Part shown: positions 10,101 to 19,748 of the stretch, in pieces
Numbering within the stretch: position 1 is the first letter of the stretch
How the letters are laid out: every line of letters begins with the position of its first letter
Assembly: GCA_029256325.1 (NCBI GenBank)
Contig: JAQSYD010000026.1
Location: forward strand, 1 to 64,000
Direction: 5' to 3'
DNA from: Clostridia bacterium
GTDB lineage: Bacteria; Bacillota; Clostridia; Lutisporales; Lutisporaceae
Length of the DNA stretch: 64,000 nt
Position numbers and translations under genes: made by a program
Notes under the pieces: generated by a model
What the model saw: the letters and a program-made list of their open reading frames with translations, nothing else
Database searches by the model: none
Told to the model about the DNA's origin: nothing

Positions 10101-10910
10101 TTAATAAGAATGATAGCCTGCCAGTATGGTATTTACACCAATGTAGGTGAAAAGTATAGATAAAAATCCTACCACTGCATACCAAGCGGCTTTTTTATTT
10201 TTCCAGCCTCTATTCAATCTCACATGCAGGTATATTGCATATATAATCCAGGTAATGAAGCTCCAGGTCTCTTTGGGGTCCCACTGCCAGTACCTTCCCC
10301 AAGCCCTTTCAGCCCAGATCGCACCTGTAATAATCACAATGGTAAGCATGAAAAATCCAAAGGTGATTGCCTTGTAGCTCATGTTGTCCAGTATACTTAA
10401 CTGCGGCATATGGTTGGAGGTAAAATCACTCTCCTTAAGCCGGTCACGTATTATGAACATAATAGACACAGCACAAGCAATTGCAAAGGAGCCATAGCTG
10501 AAAATGGCCGTACTGACGTGGACAAACAGCCATTTGCTCTGAAGCGCAGGCATAAGAGGCTTTATCTCTGAGGATTGAAGCGCTGCATAAAATGTCACAA
10601 TCAGTATCAAAGGTGTTGCAAAAGCACCTAAGCTTCTTATCTTATACTTCCATTCAAAACCTACAAAAAACAGCGATATACCCCAGGCAAAGCTGGTAGC
10701 AAATTCATATTGACTGGTTAGCGGCAAATAGCTGGTTTCTATAGTCCGCATAGCTAATGCTAACGTATGAAAAATTAAACCTGCTCTCACAAACCAGCTG
10801 CCATAGGTTGAAAGTTTAAGCTTTTTCGAAACCAAAAACATGATATAAGTTAAGGCAGCTAAGCTGTATAACATTAATGCCATTAAAAAACCTTGTTTTT
10901 CACTTAACAT
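10101..10910 (-). CDS. ccsA: Cytochrome c biogenesis protein CcsA/ResC-like
   Basis: WGRYWQWDPKETWSFITWIIYAIYLHVR WWD motif. Confidence 0.93.
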   Translation of the reverse strand: MLSEKQGFLMALMLYSLAALTYIMFLVSKKLKLSTYGSWFVRAGLIFHTLALAMRTIETSYLPLTSQYEFATSFAWGISLFFVGFEWKYKIRSLGAFATPLILIVTFYAALQSSEIKPLMPALQSKWLFVHVSTAIFSYGSFAIACAVSIMFIIRDRLKESDFTSNHMPQLSILDNMSYKAITFGFFMLTIVIITGAIWAERAWGRYWQWDPKETWSFITWIIYAIYLHVRLNRGWKNKKAAWYAVVGFLSILFTYIGVNTILAGYHSY

Positions 10911-12210
10911 CTATACCGTCCTCCTTGTTGTTTATAAAATTTTCTATGCTTAACGTATTCATTCCACTGTTGTTTCTATTTTGTTCTGCTGCTTTACCAT
11001 ATATGAACAGCATTTCCCCTTCTTGCTTTATGGCTAGTTCCCTTGGCTTCACATAAAAGGTTAGGGCTAAACCGAGAATAATAAGCAATCCTCCTATGGC
11101 AGCGCCTAGCTGTCCCCTCATTTTATTTACCTTCAGATAGGTATACCTCCTAAAGTTATCTATCGTAAAACTATAATCATTCCACTGGATATACTCTCCA
11201 GGCTTTACAATATCCATTTTAACAAGCTCATTCCTATAGAATATTGAATATAGCAAAGCGGGATTATTTGGTTTGTCGGACAGAGAACTAAAATTCATGC
11301 TATCTGCTGCAAAATCGGGATAAAACTTAGTGAGTGCTATAGCTATATTTTCCTCAGGAATATTCAGCGCAGTTTTTTCATATATTAATTGACTCTTTAG
11401 AGGTATAAAAGCTTTAAACGCCTCACACTCAGCTGCCCAGCCCATACTGGTTTGATAAAAACTATAGCCTCTATATCTCATTGGATTATTAACACTGATA
11501 CTTCCATGCTGCCGTTGTTCTCCTGAAGTATCTTGAAGCTGCAGCTCAGTGATGTACTGTTCAACAGATCCATCCTCCCGATAGCTCACATCAAAGGACC
11601 TGATCTCTGCAAAAACCTCTGTTCCTTCAAGGTTCATCCTTTCACCAGGCACACCAAATACCTCTCCCGAAAAAAAAGTTGCCTGCCCGTAGATATAGGA
11701 CAATATAATAAGCATGATACCCAAGTGCAGAAACCAAGACCCAAAATATCCAAGGGTATTTTTTGAAGAAAAATATATACCCTCCTTACATTTATACTTA
11801 AATATTCCTGCTGCCCCGTAGCCTTTAAAAATATAACTTAGAGCCAATGAATCATTCATTGGCTTGGTCAGCTTATACGAGCTTATTTTCTTCATAGCAG
11901 CAATATTATAGCGCTGCCTCACTTTTCTAATTGTTTTCCCCAGTCTCATTGTATTGCATAAAAGCAAGTTAATAGCTAAAGCCCCGAATAGCATCGCAAA
12001 TAATGAAGAGGTATATATATGGTCCAACCCCAAAATAAATATCAATTCAGCCAGATATTCGGAATAACCCTCTACATAGAACTGCACCTCTTGATTCTGA
12101 GGCAATATTGTACTGATGACTGACAGTATTAAAATGAATACCAATAAAAATATACCAAAGCCCATGGATTTCAAGAATCCAAGTCTTTGTAACAAGCCCT
12201 TACCCTTCAT
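10900..12210 (-). CDS. resB: Cytochrome c biogenesis protein ResB/Ccs1-like
   Basis: ResB-family protein with GSWFLHLGIMLIILSYIYGQ and MRYRGYSFYQTSMG, operon with ccsA. Confidence 0.9.
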   Translation of the reverse strand: MKGKGLLQRLGFLKSMGFGIFLLVFILILSVISTILPQNQEVQFYVEGYSEYLAELIFILGLDHIYTSSLFAMLFGALAINLLLCNTMRLGKTIRKVRQRYNIAAMKKISSYKLTKPMNDSLALSYIFKGYGAAGIFKYKCKEGIYFSSKNTLGYFGSWFLHLGIMLIILSYIYGQATFFSGEVFGVPGERMNLEGTEVFAEIRSFDVSYREDGSVEQYITELQLQDTSGEQRQHGSISVNNPMRYRGYSFYQTSMGWAAECEAFKAFIPLKSQLIYEKTALNIPEENIAIALTKFYPDFAADSMNFSSLSDKPNNPALLYSIFYRNELVKMDIVKPGEYIQWNDYSFTIDNFRRYTYLKVNKMRGQLGAAIGGLLIILGLALTFYVKPRELAIKQEGEMLFIYGKAAEQNRNNSGMNTLSIENFINNKEDGIDVK

Positions 12211-12296
12211 AAATCCTCCTTATAAAAAACTACAGCATGACGGCTATAGTTTTCCTCTATAACCACCTAGCTGTAGTTTTCCCATTTTCTTCAATA

Positions 12297-13544
12297 TTAT
12301 AGCTTCTCCACAATGTCTAATGCTTCTTCAGCATACTTCTCCGCATCATTTAAAGCGTCTTTAGCTTTTGTTTCATTATGGAAGCCTGTGCTGTTTTCAA
12401 CAAATACGAAATCCCATCTATACTGCGCTTTTCTGTGCAGACTTCTCAGGTTTTCCAGTGTTTTATCATCCAGCTTTTTAGCTTCTATTGCAGCTGTCAA
12501 ATCCTTCGTCAATTTCACTAGCTTGTCGCTGACATCTACTTCCATTTCGTCAATTTCCTTCTGTATTTTTTCAACTTCAACAACCATGTTCTTCGCTTGT
12601 GAACCATGACATTTACCGCAAGATTCTTCAGGTGTCTTTAAGGGGCTTTTTGCCCAGTGAGACCTATATTCCTGATTATTTTCAACTACCTTCGGCATAT
12701 GACAATCTACACAGCTAACCAGCATTGTGTCATGAGCGCTGCCAGAATACATCTCAAATTCCGGGTGCTGTACTTTTATCAGCTGTGTTCCTGTTCTGGG
12801 ATGCTCCCAATCATAAAAACCCATTTCATCATAATAGGACTCTATCTCATCCACGCCAATTCCATTTTTCCAAGGAAGTATAACCTGCTTGGTCTTTTTA
12901 TCAAAGTAGTATTCAACGTGACATTGGGCACAGGCTTGAGTTCCAACCTTCGGTTCATTTTTCAGCAGCTTCATGCCTTCGGAAAATTGAGGTGATGTAA
13001 TTTGCACCTTTTCTCCCGGCGTATTCCTATGACAGTTGTAGCAAGTAATACCAAATTCTACGTCTTGCACTGTCTCCTGAAAGTCTTTTGCAAATACAGC
13101 TTCTCCTTGCTCTACAATAAGCTTTTCATACTCCGATGTTTTACACGCCAGACAGGATGCTCCTGGTTTTGGTCTAGCAGTGCTCACCACGTCCTCAATT
13201 GCATAATAATGGCCTCTTGCCTTATAATACTCTTTACCAAAGCCTGTTCCTTCATAAAGTATCGCTATGTTTGGATTTTCTTTTAGATAATCGATAGGGT
13301 GCTGTCCTCCCAAATCTTCACTTTCTTTTGTCGCATCCCCCATCATTGAGGTTTTCATGAAGGATTCATAGACAAGGGGGTACTTATCCTTCCATTCCTT
13401 TGGATCCAGTATCATTTTATCAACTGCGGGTATATCTGGATTTACTGCTTGAGGAGGCTGTGGAGCCGGCTGTTCTTGCTGCGTACAGCTGCACAATGCA
13501 ATAATCGCTATAAAAACAAACAGTGACAAAATAACTTTTTTCAT
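12297..13544 (-). CDS. nrfA: Ammonia-forming cytochrome c552 nitrite reductase, lipoprotein form
   Basis: CxxCK (CLACK) plus four CxxCH (CYNCH, CAQCH, CVDCH, CGKCH); lipobox ALCSC. Confidence 0.93.
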   Translation of the reverse strand: MKKVILSLFVFIAIIALCSCTQQEQPAPQPPQAVNPDIPAVDKMILDPKEWKDKYPLVYESFMKTSMMGDATKESEDLGGQHPIDYLKENPNIAILYEGTGFGKEYYKARGHYYAIEDVVSTARPKPGASCLACKTSEYEKLIVEQGEAVFAKDFQETVQDVEFGITCYNCHRNTPGEKVQITSPQFSEGMKLLKNEPKVGTQACAQCHVEYYFDKKTKQVILPWKNGIGVDEIESYYDEMGFYDWEHPRTGTQLIKVQHPEFEMYSGSAHDTMLVSCVDCHMPKVVENNQEYRSHWAKSPLKTPEESCGKCHGSQAKNMVVEVEKIQKEIDEMEVDVSDKLVKLTKDLTAAIEAKKLDDKTLENLRSLHRKAQYRWDFVFVENSTGFHNETKAKDALNDAEKYAEEALDIVEKL

Positions 13545-13601
13545 ATGTATTCTCCTTTCCTGTAATTTTGATACTAGCACCGCAGATATCCTTATATCCG
13601 T

Positions 13602-13614
13602 GGTGCCTGGCACC
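13602..13614. repeat. GGTGCCTGGCACC palindrome, third copy of the intergenic element
   Basis: Flanks match the 10.03 kb copy (CACCACGGATA..AGGATAT on - strand). Confidence 0.8.
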
Positions 13615-13628
13615 ATAGAATCAGGTTT

Positions 13629-14816
13629 TTACAACTGAGCCGCCAGTTTCCGTCCAAATTCCTTACATTTTTCTATTCCTGCTTCGTCGGGCACCCAGAA
13701 TACCTTAAGACCTTCATCGATTAGTTCAAAGCCGCCCTTCTTCAATTCCTCATTTAATATTGCTACTGATTCCCCGCTCCAGCCATAGCTTCCAAAGGCA
13801 GCCGCTTTTTTGCCCTTAAAGGACAGACCTCGCATCATTTCCAGCAGTCCATCTATAGAATATAAAATACCTTTGTTTATGGTAGAAGAGCCTGCTATTA
13901 TAAGCTTAGACTTGAAAACTTCAGTTATTATATCATTTTTATCCGTTCTAGCAGTGTTATAAAGCTTTATTTCTACTTCATTGTTCGTACTCTTTATCCC
14001 CTCAGCAATTGCCTCTGCCATTTTTCTAGTGGCATCCCACATGGAATCATAGATCAAAGTCACTTGATTTTCATTGTAATCCTTTGCCCATTCCATGTAC
14101 TTATTTACAATTTGCAGCGGGTTGTCTCTCCAAATGATGCCATGGCTGGTGCAAATCATATTTACAGGCACATTCAGCGCTACTACTTCCTCAATCTTTT
14201 TCTCCACCAGCTTGCTAAAGGGAGTAAGTATGTTTGCATAATATTTGATGGCTTCGTGATATAGCTCTGCCTGATCTACCAGATCATTGAACATAAATTC
14301 TGAAGCATAGTGCTGTCCGAAAGCATCATTGCTAAACAGTATGCCATCACCGGTTAAGTAGCTGAACATTGTATCCGGCCAATGCAGCAGTCTTGCTTCT
14401 ATAAAAATAAAATCCTTGCTGCCTATGTTTAGCTTATCCCCAGTTTTCACTTCAACAAAATTCCAATCCTGATGATAATGTCCTTTCAAGGAGCTTACGC
14501 AATTCTTCGTGCAATAAATCGGTGTATTGGGGATCTCTCGCATCAACTCCGGCAGTGCTCCGCTGTGATCCGGTTCTCCATGGTTTATGATGATAGTATC
14601 AATTTTGTTTAAATCAATTTCCTTTTTTAAATTTTCTACAAATTCCTTGGCAAAGGGTCTCCACACAGTATCTATCAACACGGTCTTTTCCCCTCTTACT
14701 AAATACGAATTATAGCTGCTGCCTTTATGTGTGGAATATTCATCACCGTGAAACTTTCTAAGCTCCCAATCAATTTTCCCGACCCAGGTAACACTGTCAT
14801 TAATCTTAAAGCTCAT
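13629..14816 (-). CDS. Flavodiiron protein FprA, copy 1
   Basis: HGEPDHSGALPELM di-iron beta-lactamase motif plus C-terminal flavodoxin domain; start at MSFKIND (14816). Confidence 0.93.
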   Translation of the reverse strand: MSFKINDSVTWVGKIDWELRKFHGDEYSTHKGSSYNSYLVRGEKTVLIDTVWRPFAKEFVENLKKEIDLNKIDTIIINHGEPDHSGALPELMREIPNTPIYCTKNCVSSLKGHYHQDWNFVEVKTGDKLNIGSKDFIFIEARLLHWPDTMFSYLTGDGILFSNDAFGQHYASEFMFNDLVDQAELYHEAIKYYANILTPFSKLVEKKIEEVVALNVPVNMICTSHGIIWRDNPLQIVNKYMEWAKDYNENQVTLIYDSMWDATRKMAEAIAEGIKSTNNEVEIKLYNTARTDKNDIITEVFKSKLIIAGSSTINKGILYSIDGLLEMMRGLSFKGKKAAAFGSYGWSGESVAILNEELKKGGFELIDEGLKVFWVPDEAGIEKCKEFGRKLAAQL

Positions 14817-14962
14817 ACAATCATCCTCCATCATCAAATTGTTTTTCATAAACATTAACAAAAATATTATTATCCACAAAGAGTTTTTATAACCATATAT
14901 TTTGTCGTGATTCAAAAGCCCTTTGAATATAATTTAAGGAATGCAATTACTGGAGGGGCACT

Positions 14963-16885
14963 ATGAAAGCTGAAGTAATCAATAAATATTCTATTTTACT
15001 TATGTTGTTTATGATTCTATCTACTTTAAGCAAAATATACTTTATGTATCTGAATACTTTTGCACCCAGCAGTGTCGTACTTGCTTTGATTAGGACTTTG
15101 ATAATCCTTGCAACATTATATTTTATATTAAATTACATATTATTTAGGAAAAGCTTTGTTTTTAAGCTGCTAATACATGAGCTGCTGGCTGTGATCATAC
15201 TTGCAGATATTCTATATTTCAAATACTTTAATACATTACCCTCAGGTACTGATTTGCAGCTGCTGCCAGTCATCCCCTCAATTTGGGACAGTATTACAGA
15301 GTTATTCAAACCGGAATATACCCTTCTATTTATAGATATCCTCCCATTGTTCATTTGTCAGCTTATCTGGGGTCGAAAAGTAAAACCTCAAAAGAAAGGT
15401 CTTAAGCTTCATTTTTTAATAACCGCGTTTTTGATCTTGGCAGTGTCTATTGACTATGGTATCTTCGGAAGCAGTAACAGCTATCAGAACTTTGACAGCT
15501 TTGGCTTGGTTCATTTTCATGGAAGTCAGTTCAAGGAAATGCTGCTGCGTAAAGAAGCCTATAATAAAAACACGCTATCTATAAAAAGCTTGGAAGAGGA
15601 AGCAGAGAAAAATAGTTTTCAGCCCAAGCATTTTGGTATAGCACGGGATAGAAATGTCATCCTGATACAGGTTGAAGCACTTCAAGGCTTTACAATAAAT
15701 AGATATTATAACGGTCAGGAGATAACCCCTAACCTCAATAAATTAGTCAGGCAAGAGAGCCTATACTTTGACAATTATTATCATCATATTGCAAAGGGCG
15801 GAACCTCTGATGCTGAATTCACTACGCTGCACTCCTTATATCCATCCTCTGACCTTCCTTCCTATAACAAATATGTAGATAAAAGCTTATATGGCTTACC
15901 CAAAATACTAAAGGATAAAGGCTATACAACGATAGCCTTTCACGGCTACAAGCCTGAATTCTGGAATAGAGCAGAAATGTATTCTTCCATTGGCTTCGAC
16001 AAATTTATAAGTGGCAATGAATTAAAGAGAAGTGATGTCATAGGCTGGGGAGTAAGCGATAAAGCTTTTTTCAAGCAGGTCTCCAGGTACTTGGCTAAGG
16101 TAAGACAGCCTGTATTCGCCTTTTCCATTACTCTTTCCAATCACTATCCATACAATTTGCCGGAAAAATATAAAACGTTCAAACTGCCCGAACAACCGCA
16201 AAACAACTTTATTGGACGTTACCTGCAATCTGTCAATTATACAGATGCTGCCATAGGTGAATTCCTTGCTGAGTTAAAAAAATTAGGTCTCTATGAAAAT
16301 TCCATTATCGCGATTTATGGAGATCACCATGCAATCAATAACACCGATATCCGTCTGTATAGGCAAATGTCTCAGCTGCTCGGTTATAAATACAGTGTAG
16401 AGGAGATGACCCAGGTACCTCTAATCATTCACATTCCTAACTCTGAACTCAATGAAACTATCACAACAGTGGGAGGACAGCTTGATTTCCTTCCCACCAT
16501 GCTAAATTTGCTGGGAATTCACGAGGGAAATATCAAGTACTATGGCCAGGACCTGTGTAATGCCATCAACGGCTTTGCTACAACGCAGATGATGCTGACC
16601 AAGGGCTCTTTTATTGATGAGCAAAAGGTATTTATCATGTCGGCAGATGGAATATTCGAGAATGGAAGGGCTTGGAATCGCATCACAAAAGAGCCCGTAA
16701 GCACAGAACTGTGCCGTGCAGGCTATGAAAAGATCATGAAGGAAACAGAAGAGTGCAGTTATATGCTTACGAATGATTTGTTGTTGAAAATAGATGTGGA
16801 AGCAAATAAAAAGATTCGTACAACCACACATTTAGATGTGTTTAAATATAGGGTTTTACAGATTATTAATGTAATGTTTAAATAG
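14963..16885 (+). CDS. LTA synthase family sulfatase (membrane phosphoglycerol transferase)
   Basis: N-terminal TMs plus NVILIQVEALQGF, GGTSDAEFTTLHSLYP, GDHHA. Confidence 0.9.
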   Translation: MKAEVINKYSILLMLFMILSTLSKIYFMYLNTFAPSSVVLALIRTLIILATLYFILNYILFRKSFVFKLLIHELLAVIILADILYFKYFNTLPSGTDLQLLPVIPSIWDSITELFKPEYTLLFIDILPLFICQLIWGRKVKPQKKGLKLHFLITAFLILAVSIDYGIFGSSNSYQNFDSFGLVHFHGSQFKEMLLRKEAYNKNTLSIKSLEEEAEKNSFQPKHFGIARDRNVILIQVEALQGFTINRYYNGQEITPNLNKLVRQESLYFDNYYHHIAKGGTSDAEFTTLHSLYPSSDLPSYNKYVDKSLYGLPKILKDKGYTTIAFHGYKPEFWNRAEMYSSIGFDKFISGNELKRSDVIGWGVSDKAFFKQVSRYLAKVRQPVFAFSITLSNHYPYNLPEKYKTFKLPEQPQNNFIGRYLQSVNYTDAAIGEFLAELKKLGLYENSIIAIYGDHHAINNTDIRLYRQMSQLLGYKYSVEEMTQVPLIIHIPNSELNETITTVGGQLDFLPTMLNLLGIHEGNIKYYGQDLCNAINGFATTQMMLTKGSFIDEQKVFIMSADGIFENGRAWNRITKEPVSTELCRAGYEKIMKETEECSYMLTNDLLLKIDVEANKKIRTTTHLDVFKYRVLQIINVMFK

Positions 16886-16956
16886 TATTTCAGGGCAGGT
16901 GCTTCACCTACCCTTGCAATGCAGATATTCAGTTATTTTAACTGCTTTGCGCTTGT

Positions 16957-17835
16957 TTATTCAGACTTTGGATTTGCCTCCTCCATATATTTAATCTCAA
17001 GGATTGCTTGCTTCATTCGAGATGTAAGCTTATTCATAATTTCTTCGAAGTCGTTTCCTTCTTCAGGATATGTGACAAATGAATTTGCAATATGATAATG
17101 TTCCAGTCTTATATCCGAATTCTTAACTTCACTAAATCTCTTTATTATCTTATTATGTATAATGCTTGTATTGTTTAGATTGCAAAAGGGGAAAATGCCA
17201 ATAAAGCTTTGATTTCCATAGGGTATATATATATCACTCACCCAAAATAATTCAGCTAAATTGTTATATATATCTCCTGATAAGCGTTTATACTCGTTTT
17301 CCTGCTTCAAATCTAATTCATCAACAGGCTTAAAGAATGTAGTCATTAATACTGAAAATCTATACTTACCTTTGTTTGCTTTGGATATTTCAGATTTCAC
17401 ATACTCATCCAGACTTTTTGAGATAATCTTTGCTCCTTCATTGGATCCATCTGCTTTAACCTGCATGAATCTTTTTACCCGTTCTTTAAAAAATTGATCA
17501 TCAAAAGGCTTCAAGATGAAATCATTTACCCCTGCTATTATACTTTTTAAAAATATCTCTTTTTTATTATTAGATGTTAAGATAATAATGGGTACCTTAG
17601 GATTCTTCATTTTGACCTTATTTAATATTGAAAATCCTTCTTCTATACCCATATCAAAATCAATGATTACAAGGCTAATGTTATTTCCCAGCTCTTTTAC
17701 AATACTAAGCAATTTCAATGGATCCTGCGCTTCAAGGATAAGCCTATCGTCTGCACTCATTATGGTATGTATTCTATTGCTCATATGAGTAGTCTGAACT
17801 AGTAAAGCTATATTTGTGATGTTATGCATATACAT
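16957..17835 (-). CDS. Response-regulator receiver protein with degenerate C-terminal GGDEF-like region
   Basis: REC motif VIIDFDMGIEEGFSIL, KPFDDQFFKERV; C-terminal domain lacks GGDEF. Confidence 0.65.
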   Translation of the reverse strand: MYMHNITNIALLVQTTHMSNRIHTIMSADDRLILEAQDPLKLLSIVKELGNNISLVIIDFDMGIEEGFSILNKVKMKNPKVPIIILTSNNKKEIFLKSIIAGVNDFILKPFDDQFFKERVKRFMQVKADGSNEGAKIISKSLDEYVKSEISKANKGKYRFSVLMTTFFKPVDELDLKQENEYKRLSGDIYNNLAELFWVSDIYIPYGNQSFIGIFPFCNLNNTSIIHNKIIKRFSEVKNSDIRLEHYHIANSFVTYPEEGNDFEEIMNKLTSRMKQAILEIKYMEEANPKSE

Positions 17836-17961
17836 TCCCCCCGTTCATTCAAAAAAGCAGTTAAGCTGTTTTATTATTTATATCTATTACATCGACTCAT
17901 TACATGATTATCTTCACATAGATATACCCTTTCGTGTATGAATCTACAAATTCTGTCGCCC

Positions 17962-18192
17962 TTACAGCTCTTCAAACCTATTTATTAGCTGTCCTTCAGC
18001 CTCTACCTGTTCCAAAAACATCTCTAAAGGTCTTACCCAAATTCCCATTTCTCCATATAGAGCCTGATATACAACAAGCTCTTCCAAGGTTTCTGAGTGC
18101 TTTGCCAAATGAAGTACTAAATACTCATTGCCTTTAAAATGTCTATATTTCTGACCTATCTTTATCCTTCTCTTATCTATCATGAACCCCAT
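17962..18192 (-). CDS. DUF1653-like small protein
   Basis: KIGQKYRHFKGNEYLVLHLAKHSETLEELVVYQALYGEMGIWVRPLEMF. Confidence 0.8.
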   Translation of the reverse strand: MGFMIDKRRIKIGQKYRHFKGNEYLVLHLAKHSETLEELVVYQALYGEMGIWVRPLEMFLEQVEAEGQLINRFEEL

Positions 18193-18341
18193 CCCCTTCT
18201 AGCATGTTTGTTTCATTATACTGAATCTGCGAAGGCTATGCAATCATCAAGTATTTTCTTGGCATATTTGGATAATCTAAATATTTATCAGCCTTTTGGG
18301 AAAATCTATGTTGTATAGCGAGGTACTATTCGGGAGGTATC

Positions 18342-19748
18342 ATGATGTCTAATTATAAAGGCAACTACAAAAATGCAGATAAGACTATATTGGAAGAAAC
18401 CTTCGATTATACGGATTTAGAACTAACTTACATGAATATCGACGCAATACTTGGCGTCAATTCTGATTTCATACACAGACAAATTTGCATCAATAATAAT
18501 CGGGATATGGAGACTTCTATCATTTATATAGATGGAATGGTCAATCTGCAATTAATTAGTGATTTTGTCTTGAAACCACTTATGCAGTCAGACCAATTTG
18601 ACAATTGCAGCTGTGAATCCGATGTCATAAAGGTTATAGATGAAGGCACTGTATATTTTGCTGATACAAAGAAACGAACCAATATCAACGATGTACTGAA
18701 TGATGTTTTGACAGGCAGTGTAGCAGTCATATTTAATAAGCAGAGAACTGCCTTCACCTTTGAAACAAAGGGCTTTGAAAAAAGATCTGTTAGTGAACCG
18801 GCAGTAGAAAATGTAATAAAAGGGGCTAAGGATGCTTTTAATGAAACAATCCGTGTCAATACCGCCACCTGCAGGCGCAAGATAAAATCCCCCAATTTAG
18901 TCATTGAAGAAACCATTGTAGGTAAGCAGACAAAAACCCCAGTAGCAATTTGTTATATGAAAAACATCGCCAACGAAAGCTTGATTCAAGAAGTAAAAAA
19001 AAGATTAGATAATATGTGTGTGGATAATATAATGAGCACTGAGTTTCTCGAGGAATCTATTGTGGACGATAAATCATCCCCTTTTCCTCAAATTCAATAT
19101 ACCGAGAGACCGGACAGATTTTGTACGAATCTATTAGATGGAAGAGTAGGACTCATTGTTGACAGCCTTCCCATTGCTTATATTATTCCGGGTACACTTC
19201 TTCAGTTTGTTCAAGCCCCGGAAGATTATGCGCAGCACTTTTTAATAAGCTCTGCCATACGTTACATGCGGTTTACAGCATTGTTTATTACCTTGCTGCT
19301 GCCTGCCTTTTACATAAGCATAACAACCTTCCATCAGGAAATGATACCTACAGAGCTATCCTTTTCAATCGTAGCTGCCAAGCAGGGGGTACCCTTCCCT
19401 ATGTTTGTAGAGGTATTGCTGATGCTTATAGCCTTTGAGCTGTTAGTTGAAGCAGGATTAAGGCTTCCTCAAACCATTGGCCAGACTGTATCTATTGTCG
19501 GTGCCTTAGTGGTAGGTCAAGCTGCCGTAGAAGCAAAGCTTCTTTCTCCAGCCACCGTTATTACTATGGGCTTATTTTTATTAATTTATCAATGGTGCCA
19601 AATGGATACTTTTGGGGTTCCTTATTTAAGTCCTTTTATAGGTGATGAGAAGATACAGCTTCAAGACAGTTTATTTACATTGCCTATATCATCACTGAAG
19701 AAAAGACCTAACAGCTTAAAATTAAAGAACAAGCAAAGGATAGAATAA
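18342..19748 (+). CDS. Spore germination protein GerAA/GerKA family, shortened in the C-terminal membrane region
   Basis: TERPDRFCTNLLDGRVGLIVDSLPIAYIIP, TFHQEMIPTELSFSI; about 38 aa fewer than the paralog at 2080-3591 before FGVPYLSP. Confidence 0.9.
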   Translation: MMSNYKGNYKNADKTILEETFDYTDLELTYMNIDAILGVNSDFIHRQICINNNRDMETSIIYIDGMVNLQLISDFVLKPLMQSDQFDNCSCESDVIKVIDEGTVYFADTKKRTNINDVLNDVLTGSVAVIFNKQRTAFTFETKGFEKRSVSEPAVENVIKGAKDAFNETIRVNTATCRRKIKSPNLVIEETIVGKQTKTPVAICYMKNIANESLIQEVKKRLDNMCVDNIMSTEFLEESIVDDKSSPFPQIQYTERPDRFCTNLLDGRVGLIVDSLPIAYIIPGTLLQFVQAPEDYAQHFLISSAIRYMRFTALFITLLLPAFYISITTFHQEMIPTELSFSIVAAKQGVPFPMFVEVLLMLIAFELLVEAGLRLPQTIGQTVSIVGALVVGQAAVEAKLLSPATVITMGLFLLIYQWCQMDTFGVPYLSPFIGDEKIQLQDSLFTLPISSLKKRPNSLKLKNKQRIE

